Assembly (NCBI GenBank): GCA_963169195.1
Contig: CAUJDN010000065.1
Span: 18,300-82,299, forward strand
Reading direction: 5' to 3'
Source: Acidobacteriota bacterium
GTDB lineage: Bacteria > Acidobacteriota > Vicinamibacteria > Vicinamibacterales > UBA2999
Length of the DNA: 64,000 nt
The position numbers and the translations under genes are program-made. The notes below the pieces were generated by a model. It was not told the DNA's origin and ran no database searches. It was given only the letters and a program-made list of their open reading frames with translations. Positions 44,767-54,897 of this stretch are shown in pieces. Numbering within the stretch: the first letter of the stretch is position 1; each line of letters opens with the position of its first letter.

Positions 44767-45609
44767 TTGACCCCGCGCTTCGGCATCTCCACGCACCTGT
44801 TTCACGGCCAGCGCCTCGATCGCGCACACCTCGTCGAGGTGGCCGCACAAGGCTTCGACGCCATCGAGGTGTATGCGACCCGCACCCACTTCGACTACCA
44901 CGACCCTGCGGCGGCCACACTCCTGGCCGAGTGGCTGGACGACACCCGTCTGGGCCTGCATTCGGTCCACGCCCCCACGACGCTGGGCTTCCAGGATGGC
45001 GTGTGGGGCACCAGCCTGTCGATGGCGTCGGCCGACGAATCGAAGCGCCGGCAGGCCGTGTCCGAAGCGCTGGCCGCCCTGGGCGTGGCGCGGATCGCGC
45101 GCTTCCCATACTTCGTCGTGCACCTCGGCATGCCCACGGCCGATGCCGCGGAGAACAGCCCGGCCGCCGCGACGCGGAGCCTCGAGGAACTGGGGAACGC
45201 GTCTGCCGCCGCCGGCGTGACGCTCGCCCTGGAGCTCATCCCGAACGCCCTCTCGCGGGCGTCGCGGCTCGTGCAGTGGCTGGAGGACGACCTCGAGCTG
45301 CCCGGTGCCGGCATCTGCCTTGACGTCGGCCACGCCAACATGACAGGCGACGTCATGGAGGCCGTCGAGACCTGCTCGGGGCACATCGTCACGACGCACC
45401 TCCACGACAACGGCGGCGGGCGCGACGAGCACCTCGTGCCCGGCCAGGGGGCCATCGACTGGGAGGGGGTGCTCATGGCCTTCCAGAAGGTGGGCTACGA
45501 CGGCGCCTGGATCTTCGAGCTGGCACCCGCGGCCGATGCGCCGGCCGTGCTCAGGCGGGCCGCCCGGGCCCGCGAGACTCTCGAACGGCTCTTGACCTTC
45601 GAATACTGA
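44767..45609 (+). CDS. Xylose isomerase-like TIM-barrel sugar isomerase/epimerase
   Basis: 280 residues from TTG 44767. TIM-barrel pattern of the AP-endonuclease-2 / IolE-Hpi superfamily: FGISTHLFHGQRL, GFDAIEVYATRTHFDY, LGLHSVHAPTT, FVVHLGM, VTLALELIPN (metal Glu), GICLDVGHANM (metal Asp-x-x-His), HIVTTHLHDNGGGRDEHLVPGQGAIDW (metal His, Arg-x-Glu) and WIFELAP. The metal-binding set is complete, so an active isomerase or epimerase is expected. The substrate is unknown; position behind murU-amgK hints at an amino or cell-wall sugar. asnS begins 9 nt after it. Confidence 0.82.
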   Translation: MTPRFGISTHLFHGQRLDRAHLVEVAAQGFDAIEVYATRTHFDYHDPAAATLLAEWLDDTRLGLHSVHAPTTLGFQDGVWGTSLSMASADESKRRQAVSEALAALGVARIARFPYFVVHLGMPTADAAENSPAAATRSLEELGNASAAAGVTLALELIPNALSRASRLVQWLEDDLELPGAGICLDVGHANMTGDVMEAVETCSGHIVTTHLHDNGGGRDEHLVPGQGAIDWEGVLMAFQKVGYDGAWIFELAPAADAPAVLRRAARARETLERLLTFEY

Positions 45610-45618
45610 CGACACGCC

Positions 45619-46917
<1,299 letters not shown>

Positions 46918-46934
46918 ACACGATCGACAAAGGC

Positions 46935-47055
46935 ACCACGATGGCACGAAGGACGCCCAGGACGGCTCGAAGCCTCTTGTTGGAGAGGCCGACGTCACGT
47001 CGCGCTCCCCGGGGAGGACGTCGTGCCCTTCGTGACCCTTTCGGGTCGTCGTGGT
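46935..47055. repeat. Palindromic element between asnS and rimO
   Basis: The outer arms are inverted copies of a CACGAAGG-type sequence: ACCACGATGGCACGAAGGAC (46935-46954) against the complement of 47019-47055, which reads ACCACGACGACCC ... CACGAAGGGCACGAC. Inside are GACGTC dyads and a perfect 12-bp palindrome CTCCCCGGGGAG (47005-47016). The ~120-bp element fills the spacer and ends where the rimO frame opens (GTG 47051). It looks like a small dispersed inverted-repeat element without coding capacity. Confidence 0.55.
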
Positions 47056-47077
47056 TTCCCGTGGACCGGGAACGGCG

Positions 47078-48571
47078 TTGAAGATCGGCTTCGTCTCCCT
47101 CGGGTGTCCCAAGAACCTCGTCGACTCCGAGGTGATGCTCGGCCTCGCCGAGCAGGCCGGCCACGCGATCACCACCGACGCGGCGGGGGCCGACGTGCTC
47201 GTCGTGAACACCTGCGCGTTCATCGACCGCGCCAGGCAGGAATCGGTGGACACGATTCTCGAGATGGCCGAGCTCAAGAAGCAGGCTGCCGGACGGAAGC
47301 TGATCGTCACCGGGTGCCTGGCGGAGCGGTACCGCGAGGAGCTCCGCACGGAGATTCCGGAGATCGACGCCATCCTGGGGACCGGAGAGGTCACGGGACT
47401 GGTCGAGGCGCTGTCGGGCAGGCATCCGACCGCGCCGGGAGAGGATGACGCCAGGTCGGGAGGGAACAAGCACTCGTCGGGAATCGGGACCGCCCCGCTG
47501 AAGTTCTACCGTCGGGATCCCGACACCGATATCCCCTCCCGGAAGCCCGCCGGTTCCTCCCGATCAGGCGATGACTCATCCCGACCTGCTTCGCCCGTTT
47601 TCGGCCTCGACCTCCCGACGTATCTCTACGACGCCGACACCCCCAGGCGGCGAGCGACGCCGGGGCACTACGCCTACGTGAAGATTGCCGAAGGCTGCGA
47701 CTACAAGTGCGCGTTCTGCATCATCCCGAAGATGCGGGGACACTACCGGAGTCGCCCGGTCGACTCGGTGGTGCGCGAGGCGCGACGGCTGGCCGGGGAG
47801 GGCGTCAAGGAGCTGTTGCTCATCTCCCAGGACACCTCGTTCTACGGCATCGACCGGGGCGAGCGAGGGGCCCTGCCGCGGCTGCTCCGGGCCCTCAACG
47901 ACGTCGAGGGACTCGAGTGGATCCGCATGCTCTACCTCTACCCCACGACCATCACCGACGAGGTCATCGACGCCGTCGCCGGCCTCGACAAGGTCTGCAA
48001 GTACATCGACCTCCCGCTGCAGCACGCCTCCGACGCGGTCCTGAAGCGCATGAAACGCCCCGGGACCCGTGCCGCGTACGAACGCCTGCTGGAAGACATC
48101 CGCGTGCGCGTTCCGGGCGTGGTCCTGCGCACGACCTTCATCACGGGGTTCCCGGGCGAAACCGAGGCGGACGTGGCTGCGCTCGAGGCCTTCATCAACG
48201 ACGTGGGGTTCGACCACCTGGGGGTCTTCACCTACTCCCATGAGGAAGGAACCTCGGCCTTTGCCCTGGCCGACGACGTCCCGCAGGAGGAGAAAGAGGC
48301 ACGGCAAGCCCGGCTGATGGCCGCCCAGCGGAACCTGGTGGCCCGGCGCCAACTGGGCCGGGTGGGCGAGCGCACGCGCGTGCTGCTGGACGGCCTCTCG
48401 CCCGAGCACGAGTGGGTCTGGCGAGGCCGCCTGGCAGGCCAGGCCCCCGACATCGACCCGGTGGTCTACCTGACCGACGCCGACCCGGACGGCCTCGCGG
48501 CCGGCCGCTTCCTGGACGTCGAGATCGTCGGCGCGGACGACTACGACCTCGTGGCCCGCCCCCTGCCTTGA
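47078..48571 (+). CDS. rimO: Ribosomal protein S12 methylthiotransferase RimO with an inserted linker
   Basis: 497 residues from TTG 47078 (KIGFVSLGCPKN is the normal RimO start); GTG 47051 would add nine residues from the repeat upstream. The MTTase domain carries its three cluster cysteines in SLGCPKN, VVNTCAF and VTGCLAE. The radical-SAM cysteines are Cys207-x3-Cys211-x2-Cys214 (EGCDYKCAFC), followed by SQDTSFYG, PLQHASDAVLKRMKR and FITGFPGETE, and a TRAM-like tail. It methylthiolates an aspartate of ribosomal protein S12. An extra ~45 residues, low in complexity and rich in Ser, Gly and Arg, lie at about 126-170 between the two domains and correspond to a repeat-like DNA insert. Confidence 0.92.
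   Translation: MKIGFVSLGCPKNLVDSEVMLGLAEQAGHAITTDAAGADVLVVNTCAFIDRARQESVDTILEMAELKKQAAGRKLIVTGCLAERYREELRTEIPEIDAILGTGEVTGLVEALSGRHPTAPGEDDARSGGNKHSSGIGTAPLKFYRRDPDTDIPSRKPAGSSRSGDDSSRPASPVFGLDLPTYLYDADTPRRRATPGHYAYVKIAEGCDYKCAFCIIPKMRGHYRSRPVDSVVREARRLAGEGVKELLLISQDTSFYGIDRGERGALPRLLRALNDVEGLEWIRMLYLYPTTITDEVIDAVAGLDKVCKYIDLPLQHASDAVLKRMKRPGTRAAYERLLEDIRVRVPGVVLRTTFITGFPGETEADVAALEAFINDVGFDHLGVFTYSHEEGTSAFALADDVPQEEKEARQARLMAAQRNLVARRQLGRVGERTRVLLDGLSPEHEWVWRGRLAGQAPDIDPVVYLTDADPDGLAAGRFLDVEIVGADDYDLVARPLP
47454..47586. repeat. In-frame palindrome-rich insert within rimO
   Basis: Bounded by GGTCGGGA (47454-47461) and its complement TCCCGACC (47579-47586). Inside lie TCGGGAGGGA against TTCCTCCCGA and a perfect 14-bp palindrome GTCGGGATCCCGAC (47511-47524). 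It encodes the extra Ser/Gly/Arg segment of RimO in frame. Its CGGGA-rich composition recalls the 7-bp repeats near mreC. Confidence 0.6.
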
Positions 48572-48585
48572 TCGACCCTTCGTGC

Positions 48586-48591
48586 TATCAT
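48586..48591 (+). promoter_or_regulatory. Extended -10 of the rimP-nusA-infB cluster
   Basis: TGC-TATCAT: an extended -10 about 15 nt after the rimO stop. Predicted start near 48598, giving a leader of ~65 nt that holds the hairpin at 48622-48646. Confidence 0.5.
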
Positions 48592-48621
48592 GAGGGTTCG
48601 GTTCTTAGTCTGGGAAACCAG

Positions 48622-48646
48622 AGTGGGCCTGTTTGCCCACTTTTTT
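48622..48646 (+). terminator. Premature terminator in the rimP leader
   Basis: AGTGGGC (48622-48628), loop CTGTTT, GCCCACT (48635-48641), then six T. This is a textbook intrinsic terminator placed between promoter and rimP, 16 nt before the start codon. Premature terminators ahead of rimP have been described in other bacteria, and NusA/RimP cluster expression is known to be attenuated. It may simply also end rimO transcripts. Confidence 0.7.
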
Positions 48647-48662
48647 CGTTTAGGGGGCGTTC

Positions 48663-49142
48663 TTGGGCCCGCTCGAGCGTGTCCGGGAGGCGGCGTCCCG
48701 CGTGGCGGCCAGCTACGGGCTGGACATCTTCGACGTCGACCTCAGGCGCGAAGGCGGCCAGCAGGTGCTGCGCGTCGTGCTGGACCGGCCCGGCCCGAAC
48801 CTGACGGCCGAGGACAGTGTCAGCCTGGACGACTGCGCGCGGGTGAGTGAGGAGCTGAGCGCCATCCTCGATGTCGAGGACATCGTCCCGGCCGATCGCT
48901 ACACCCTGGAAGTCTCATCGCCCGGGTTGGATCGCCCGCTGCGGCACGCCGACGACTTCCGGCGGTTCGCCGGGCGGAGGGCCAAGATCGTGCTGTCGGA
49001 GCCGGTGGCACGGCAGACCGCGTTTGCGGGCCGCCTGCTCGGCGTGGACGGCGACGACGTGATGTTCGAATCGGAGGGCGGGAAGCACGTGCGGTTGCCG
49101 TTGCGGCACATCGCGCGCGCCCGGCTCGATGTGGAGTTCTGA
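48663..49142 (+). CDS. rimP: Ribosome maturation factor RimP
   Basis: 159 residues from TTG 48663 with AGGGGG as ribosome-binding site. N-terminal domain (about 1-85: GLDIFDVDLRREGGQQVLRVVLDRPG, LDDCARVSEELSAILDVEDIV) and the conserved junction YTLEVSSPGLDRPLR precede a small Sm-like C-terminal domain (RRAKIVLSEPV, FAGRLLGVDGDDVMFES). RimP is needed for 30S subunit maturation. It is the first gene of the conserved rimP-nusA-infB cluster, and nusA follows 7 nt later. Confidence 0.95.
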   Translation: MGPLERVREAASRVAASYGLDIFDVDLRREGGQQVLRVVLDRPGPNLTAEDSVSLDDCARVSEELSAILDVEDIVPADRYTLEVSSPGLDRPLRHADDFRRFAGRRAKIVLSEPVARQTAFAGRLLGVDGDDVMFESEGGKHVRLPLRHIARARLDVEF

Positions 49143-49149
49143 CCTGACC

Positions 49150-50367
<1,218 letters not shown>

Positions 50368-50438
50368 CCGTCGTCACACGAAGGCCGTAGCCTGAAGACC
50401 GAAAGCCCGTTAGCCGCAGCCGAGAGCACACATATCGA

Positions 50439-53246
50439 ATGGCCACTGTCCGGATCTACAAAGTCGCAGAGCTTCTGAACACGACCAGCCAGGAAGTGCT
50501 GGATCTGCTCAAGAAGAACCACGGCATCGAGCTGAAGAGCGCGTCGAGCACGCTCGAAGAGATCGTGGCCCGGCAGTTCGTCGAACGCCTGGCCCGACAG
50601 CGCGGGATCGAACTGCCCAAGGGCGACATCTTCTCGGATCAGGCCGTGAAGGCCGCGAAGAGCAAGGCGGCCATGTCGAAGAAGGCCGGCGCCGCCGTCG
50701 AGCCCCCGAAGCCGGCGGTCCCGACGCTGGGCCCCCCGCGCCTGGTGAAGAAGCCGACGCTGGTAAGGCCGGCGATCTCCGGGGCGGAAGCGCCCGGCGT
50801 GGTTGACCTACCGGCGCCGACCGCACCGGCGGCCGTCGAGCCGCTGGCCCCTGAGCCGGCAGAGCTCATGGCCGTCGAGGCCCCGGTTGTTGCCGAAGTG
50901 CCGCCACCGGCCCCGGCGCCCGCGCCGGTCATCGAGGAAGGTCCGGCACCGACGGCGGCCCCGACGCCGGCGGAGGCCGAGCCCGCGGCCACCGCAGAGC
51001 CGGCCGCGGAGCCGGCCGCGCCACTGGTGCCCGCCCCACCGGCCCGGCCGGCTGGTCGCTTCGTGCCACCGAGCATCCGCTTGCGGGTCGAAGAGCCCGG
51101 GCAGGCGCCGCCGCAGGCGCCGCCCCTGGTGCCCAAGCGTGCCGTCGTGCCGCCGCAGCCACCGCGGCCGGTGCCGGCGCCTCGGCAGACACCTCCGCCG
51201 CCACCTGGGCGCCCCGGGGCGTCTCGACCGTCGTATGGCTCCCGTCCGGCGGGGGGCATGACCCCAGCCATGCTCGGCGGTCCACGGCCGCTGCCCTCGC
51301 AGCCGGTACGCCCGGGCCAGCCGCCGGTCGCTCGCCCCGGAATGCCCGGCCCTCGGCCGCCGTACGGCCAGCAGTTCCGGCCCAGGCCTGCCGGCGGACC
51401 GCGCCCGTCCCAGCGCCGCGACGCCCTGCAGCGTATGCCCTCGGCCGCCGCCCCGGTGGCGCCGCCGCCCATTTCCCGCACCATCACGCTCGCCGAGGGC
51501 ATGACGGTGAAGGACCTGGCAGACAAGCTCGACGTGCGCGTGAAGGAGGTACTCAAGGCCCTCCTCGACCGGCGCCTGATGATGACGATCAACTCGGTCG
51601 TGGACATGACCACGGCGCGGGAGGTGGCACGCGCGTTCGGCGCCGACATCGAGACGCGCACTTACGAGGAAGAGCTTCTCGAAACCGAGTCGGAGGCCGT
51701 CGATCCGAAGGACCTGCTGCCCCGAGCCCCGGTGGTCACCGTGATGGGCCATGTCGATCACGGCAAGACCACCCTGCTCGACTCGATCCGCGAGACCCGC
51801 GTGGCCGAGCGCGAGGCCGGCGGCATCACGCAGCACATCGGTGCGTACCTCGTCACGGGCGTTGGCGAGAAGAACGACAAGAGCATTGTCTTCCTCGACA
51901 CGCCCGGCCACGCGGCGTTCACGCTCATGCGGGCTCGCGGCGCGAAGATCACGGACGTGGTCATCCTCGTCGTCGCGGCCGACGATGGCGTCATGCCCCA
52001 GACGAAGGAGGCCATCGACCACGCGAAGGCCGCCGGTGTGCCGATCATCGTCGCGGTGAACAAGATCGACAAGCCGGGGGCGAACCCGGAGGTGCCCAAG
52101 CGGCAGCTGGCCGACCTCGGCCTCATGCCGGAGGACTGGGGTGGCGACACGGTGTTCGTGGAGGTCTCGGCCAAGCAGAAGAAGAACCTCGACGCGCTGC
52201 TCGAGATGATCCTGCTCGTCACCGACATCGGCGAACACAAGGCCAACCCGAAACGCGCCGCCGTGGGCACGGTCCTCGAGACGAAGCTGGACCGCGGGCG
52301 CGGCCCCGTGGCCACGGTGCTCGTTCAGGACGGGACGCTGCGCGTCGGCGACAACGTGATTGCCGGGCCCGTCGTCGGACGCGTCCGCGCGCTCATCGAC
52401 GACCGCGGCCGCTCGCTCAAGCAGGCCGGCCCCTCCACGCCTGTCGAGGTACTCGGCCTCGAGGCCCTGCCCTCGCCGGGCGAGCCGTTCCAGGCCGTGG
52501 CCGACCCGTCGAAGGCCCGGCAGATCGCGACGTTCCGTCAGGCGCAGGCCAAGGAGCGGGCGCTCGGCGCCAAGGGCAGCCGCCTGACGCTCGAGTCGCT
52601 CCAGCAGCAGCTGTCGGACGAAGGCGCGAAGGACCTGGCGATCATCATCAAGGCCGACGTCCAGGGCTCGGCCGAGGTGCTGGCCGACTCGCTGGCGAAG
52701 CTCGCCGACGAGAAGACGAAGGTCAAGATCATCCACTCGGCCGTCGGCGCCATCAACGAGTCGGACGTGCTGCTGGCGGCCGCGTCGAACGCCATCATCA
52801 TCGGGTTCAACGTGCGGCCCGATCGCAACGCCGCCGAGGTGGCCGAGCGCGAGAAGGTCGACATCCGGCACCACTCGGTCATCTACAACGTGACCGAGGA
52901 GATCCAGAAGGCCATCGCCGGCCTGCTCGAGCCGACCATCAAGGAAGTGCGCCTCGGCGGCGCCCAGGTCCGCGACACCTTCAAGGTGCCGAAGGTCGGC
53001 GTCATCGCCGGCTGCATGGTCAGCGACGGCCGCATCACCCGCCAGGGCGACGCGCAGGCGCGCCTGCTCCGCGACAACGTCGTGGTCTGGGAGGGCCGGC
53101 TGGCGTCGCTCAAGCGATTCAAGGACGACGTCTCCGAGGTCAAGGCCGGTTTCGAATGCGGGATCGGCCTCCAGAACTTCAACGACATCAAGGTCGGAGA
53201 CGTCATCGAGGTCTTCCAGATGGAGCGCGTCGCGGCGACGGCATAG
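50439..53246 (+). CDS. infB: Translation initiation factor IF-2
   Basis: 935 residues, long form. IF2_N helix (about 1-55; VRIYKVAELLNTTSQEVLDLLKKN), a long Pro/Ala-rich linker (about 90-340), a second IF2_N-like domain (about 350-400; GMTVKDLADKLDVRVKEVLKALLD), then the GTPase domain with G1 GHVDHGKT at ~436-443, DTPGHAAF and NKIDKP. Domains II, III (ADVQGSAEVLADSL) and IV (VFKVPKVGVIAGCMV-like TFKVPKVGVIAGC) follow. It places initiator tRNA on the 30S subunit. The 71-nt spacer after nusA holds no gene. A tandem repeat begins 3 nt after its stop. Confidence 0.97.
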   Translation: MATVRIYKVAELLNTTSQEVLDLLKKNHGIELKSASSTLEEIVARQFVERLARQRGIELPKGDIFSDQAVKAAKSKAAMSKKAGAAVEPPKPAVPTLGPPRLVKKPTLVRPAISGAEAPGVVDLPAPTAPAAVEPLAPEPAELMAVEAPVVAEVPPPAPAPAPVIEEGPAPTAAPTPAEAEPAATAEPAAEPAAPLVPAPPARPAGRFVPPSIRLRVEEPGQAPPQAPPLVPKRAVVPPQPPRPVPAPRQTPPPPPGRPGASRPSYGSRPAGGMTPAMLGGPRPLPSQPVRPGQPPVARPGMPGPRPPYGQQFRPRPAGGPRPSQRRDALQRMPSAAAPVAPPPISRTITLAEGMTVKDLADKLDVRVKEVLKALLDRRLMMTINSVVDMTTAREVARAFGADIETRTYEEELLETESEAVDPKDLLPRAPVVTVMGHVDHGKTTLLDSIRETRVAEREAGGITQHIGAYLVTGVGEKNDKSIVFLDTPGHAAFTLMRARGAKITDVVILVVAADDGVMPQTKEAIDHAKAAGVPIIVAVNKIDKPGANPEVPKRQLADLGLMPEDWGGDTVFVEVSAKQKKNLDALLEMILLVTDIGEHKANPKRAAVGTVLETKLDRGRGPVATVLVQDGTLRVGDNVIAGPVVGRVRALIDDRGRSLKQAGPSTPVEVLGLEALPSPGEPFQAVADPSKARQIATFRQAQAKERALGAKGSRLTLESLQQQLSDEGAKDLAIIIKADVQGSAEVLADSLAKLADEKTKVKIIHSAVGAINESDVLLAAASNAIIIGFNVRPDRNAAEVAEREKVDIRHHSVIYNVTEEIQKAIAGLLEPTIKEVRLGGAQVRDTFKVPKVGVIAGCMVSDGRITRQGDAQARLLRDNVVVWEGRLASLKRFKDDVSEVKAGFECGIGLQNFNDIKVGDVIEVFQMERVAATA

Positions 53247-53249
53247 CAC

Positions 53250-53403
53250 GGAGGTTCGAAGCACGGGGGGTGCGAAGCACGGGGGTTCGAAGCACGAGGG
53301 GTGCGAAGCACGAGGGGTGCGAAGCACGGGGGGTGCGAAGCACGGGGGTTCGAAGCACGGGGGAGCGAAGCACGGGGGTGCGAAGCACGGGGGTGCGAAG
53401 CAC
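53250..53403. repeat. Ten tandem copies of a 15-16 bp unit directly after infB
   Basis: Ten consecutive units, each ending GAAGCAC and starting with a G-rich half (GGAGGTTC, GGGGGGTGC, GAGGGGTGC and similar); lengths are 15,16,15,16,16,16,15,15,15,15. A partial AGCAC precedes them, overlapping the infB TAG stop. There are no spacers, so it is not CRISPR. The first unit, GGAGGTTCGAAGCAC, is identical to the complement of a unit in the repeat inside smc (63906-63920). Confidence 0.92.
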
Positions 53404-53444
53404 GGGGAGGCAGGCAGTGGTGGCCGGGCCTGCTGTCACCCCGG

Positions 53445-53516
53445 CATCCTTGCACCGCGGCACCCAGCACCCTTGCACCCTTGCGCCCTGCGCCCTGCAC
53501 TCTGCACCCTGGCACC
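53445..53516. repeat. Degenerate TTGCACCC/GCGCCCTGC-type repeat before rbfA
   Basis: Roughly 9-11 bp steps built around TTGCACCC, TTGCGCCC, TGCGCCC, TGCACTC and TGCACCC. It lies between the first array and rbfA, so the whole infB-rbfA gap of 279 nt is repeat DNA apart from about 50 nt. There is no gene in it. Confidence 0.65.
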
Positions 53517-53525
53517 GAGTCAACC

Positions 53526-53945
53526 ATGGCCCTGTCCCACCGCGTCGAGCGCATCGCCGAGCAGATCCGCGAGGAGCTCAGCCAGATGCTGGCCACCGAG
53601 GTTCGCGATCCCGGCGTGGGTCTGGTCACGATCACGCGCGTCAAGGTGACCGCGGACCTGTCGCTGGCGCGCGTGTACTGGACGGCGATGGCCGAAGGGA
53701 AGGAGCGCACGGACACCGCGAGGGCGCTCGGGCGCGTCGCACCGTTCCTGCGGCACCTGCTCAGCCAGCGGATCACGCTCCGGCGCGTGCCGGACATCGT
53801 CTTCCACTACGACGAGTCGGTGGCCGCCCAGGACCGCATCGAGCGGATCATCCAGCAGCTGCAGGCCGAGCGCGAGGAACACCCGGAGCTCAACGCGCTG
53901 GTCGAGACGCCGCCGGACGCGAAGAAGGATGAGCCCGCACAGTAA
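53526..53945 (+). CDS. rbfA: Ribosome-binding factor A
   Basis: 139 residues from ATG 53526. The single KH-like domain of RbfA is evident: RVERIAEQIREELSQMLATEV, RDPGVGLVTITRVKVTADLSLARVYWTAM, FLRHLLSQRITLRRVPDIVFHYDESVAAQDRIERII. It assists 16S rRNA 5'-end maturation in 30S assembly. An Ala/Lys/Glu tail follows. It overlaps the nrnA gene by 17 nt. The start lies behind ~280 nt of repeat DNA, unusual for a gene that is normally tightly coupled to infB. Confidence 0.95.
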   Translation: MALSHRVERIAEQIREELSQMLATEVRDPGVGLVTITRVKVTADLSLARVYWTAMAEGKERTDTARALGRVAPFLRHLLSQRITLRRVPDIVFHYDESVAAQDRIERIIQQLQAEREEHPELNALVETPPDAKKDEPAQ

Positions 53946-54897
53946 TCCCCCGCCCGACCTGCTGGCCACCATCGCGCGCGGCCGCCGCTTCCTCGTGACT
54001 TCGCACACGCGGCCGGATGGCGACGCCATCGGATCGGCGGTCGCCATGGCGCTGGCGCTGGAAGCGCTGGGCAAGCAGGCCACGGTGGTGATGGACGCCG
54101 TGCCGCCGGCCTTCCTCCAGCCCTTCCCCCACGTTGACGGCATTCGCGTCGCGACCGAGGTGGACGAGGCGGTGGATGCCGTGCTGGTGATGGAGTGCAG
54201 CTCGCTCGCCCGGACCGGCGTGTCCGGCCTCGACCGCTCTCCGGTCATCAACATCGACCATCACCCGGGAAATGCCGTCTACGGGCACGTCAACTGGATC
54301 GACGAGGGCGCCGCCGCCTGCGGGGAGATGGTCTTCACCCTCGTCGAGGCGCTCGGCGTGCCCCTGACGCCCGACATCGCCACGCACATCTACCTGGCCG
54401 TCCTCACCGACACCGGATCGTTCCACTTCTCGCACCTCACGCCGCGGACCTACGAGGTGGCCGGCCGGCTGGTGGCCGCCGGGGCCGACCCCCAGTGGAT
54501 TGCCCGCACGCACTACGACAGCAACTCGCTGGCCCGCGTGCGCATCTTCGGCGCCGTGCTCAACGCCATGTCGATCCACGCCGGCGGCCGCGTTGCGCTG
54601 CTCACCATCACCAGGGCCATGGCACGCGATCTGGGAGGCACCTATGACGACACCGAGGGCCTGATCAACTTTCCCCTCACGGTGAAGGATCTCCAGGCGG
54701 TCGCGTTCTTCAAGGAACAGGGGCCGGATGACTGGCGCGTGAGCCTCCGGTCGAAGGGCGATGTGGACACGGCGACCATCGCGAGGCAGTTTGGCGGCGG
54801 CGGCCACACGAACGCATCCGGCTGCGGCTGGCAGGGTTCCATCGGCGACGGGCACGAAGTCTTCGCGCGCCTGCTCGGCCAGGCCGTCTCCAGATGA
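53929..54897 (+). CDS. nrnA: DHH-family oligoribonuclease / pAp phosphatase
   Basis: 322 residues. DHH motifs are in order: [20 protein letters not shown] (motif I), VLVMECSS (motif II region), INIDHHPGN (the DHH), [11 protein letters not shown], and the DHHA1 signature [17 protein letters not shown] near the end. NrnA degrades short oligonucleotides and removes the 3'-phosphate of pAp. In motif I the usual His-x-x-Pro-Asp-Gly-Asp is intact. It overlaps rbfA by 17 nt and truB by 4 nt, the normal position of nrnA in this cluster in many phyla. Confidence 0.94.
   Translation: MSPHSNPPPDLLATIARGRRFLVTSHTRPDGDAIGSAVAMALALEALGKQATVVMDAVPPAFLQPFPHVDGIRVATEVDEAVDAVLVMECSSLARTGVSGLDRSPVINIDHHPGNAVYGHVNWIDEGAAACGEMVFTLVEALGVPLTPDIATHIYLAVLTDTGSFHFSHLTPRTYEVAGRLVAAGADPQWIARTHYDSNSLARVRIFGAVLNAMSIHAGGRVALLTITRAMARDLGGTYDDTEGLINFPLTVKDLQAVAFFKEQGPDDWRVSLRSKGDVDTATIARQFGGGGHTNASGCGWQGSIGDGHEVFARLLGQAVSR

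Noticed and set aside
53250..53403. CRISPR-like array.
   Set aside because: Units are directly adjacent with no unique spacers, and there are no cas genes in the window.
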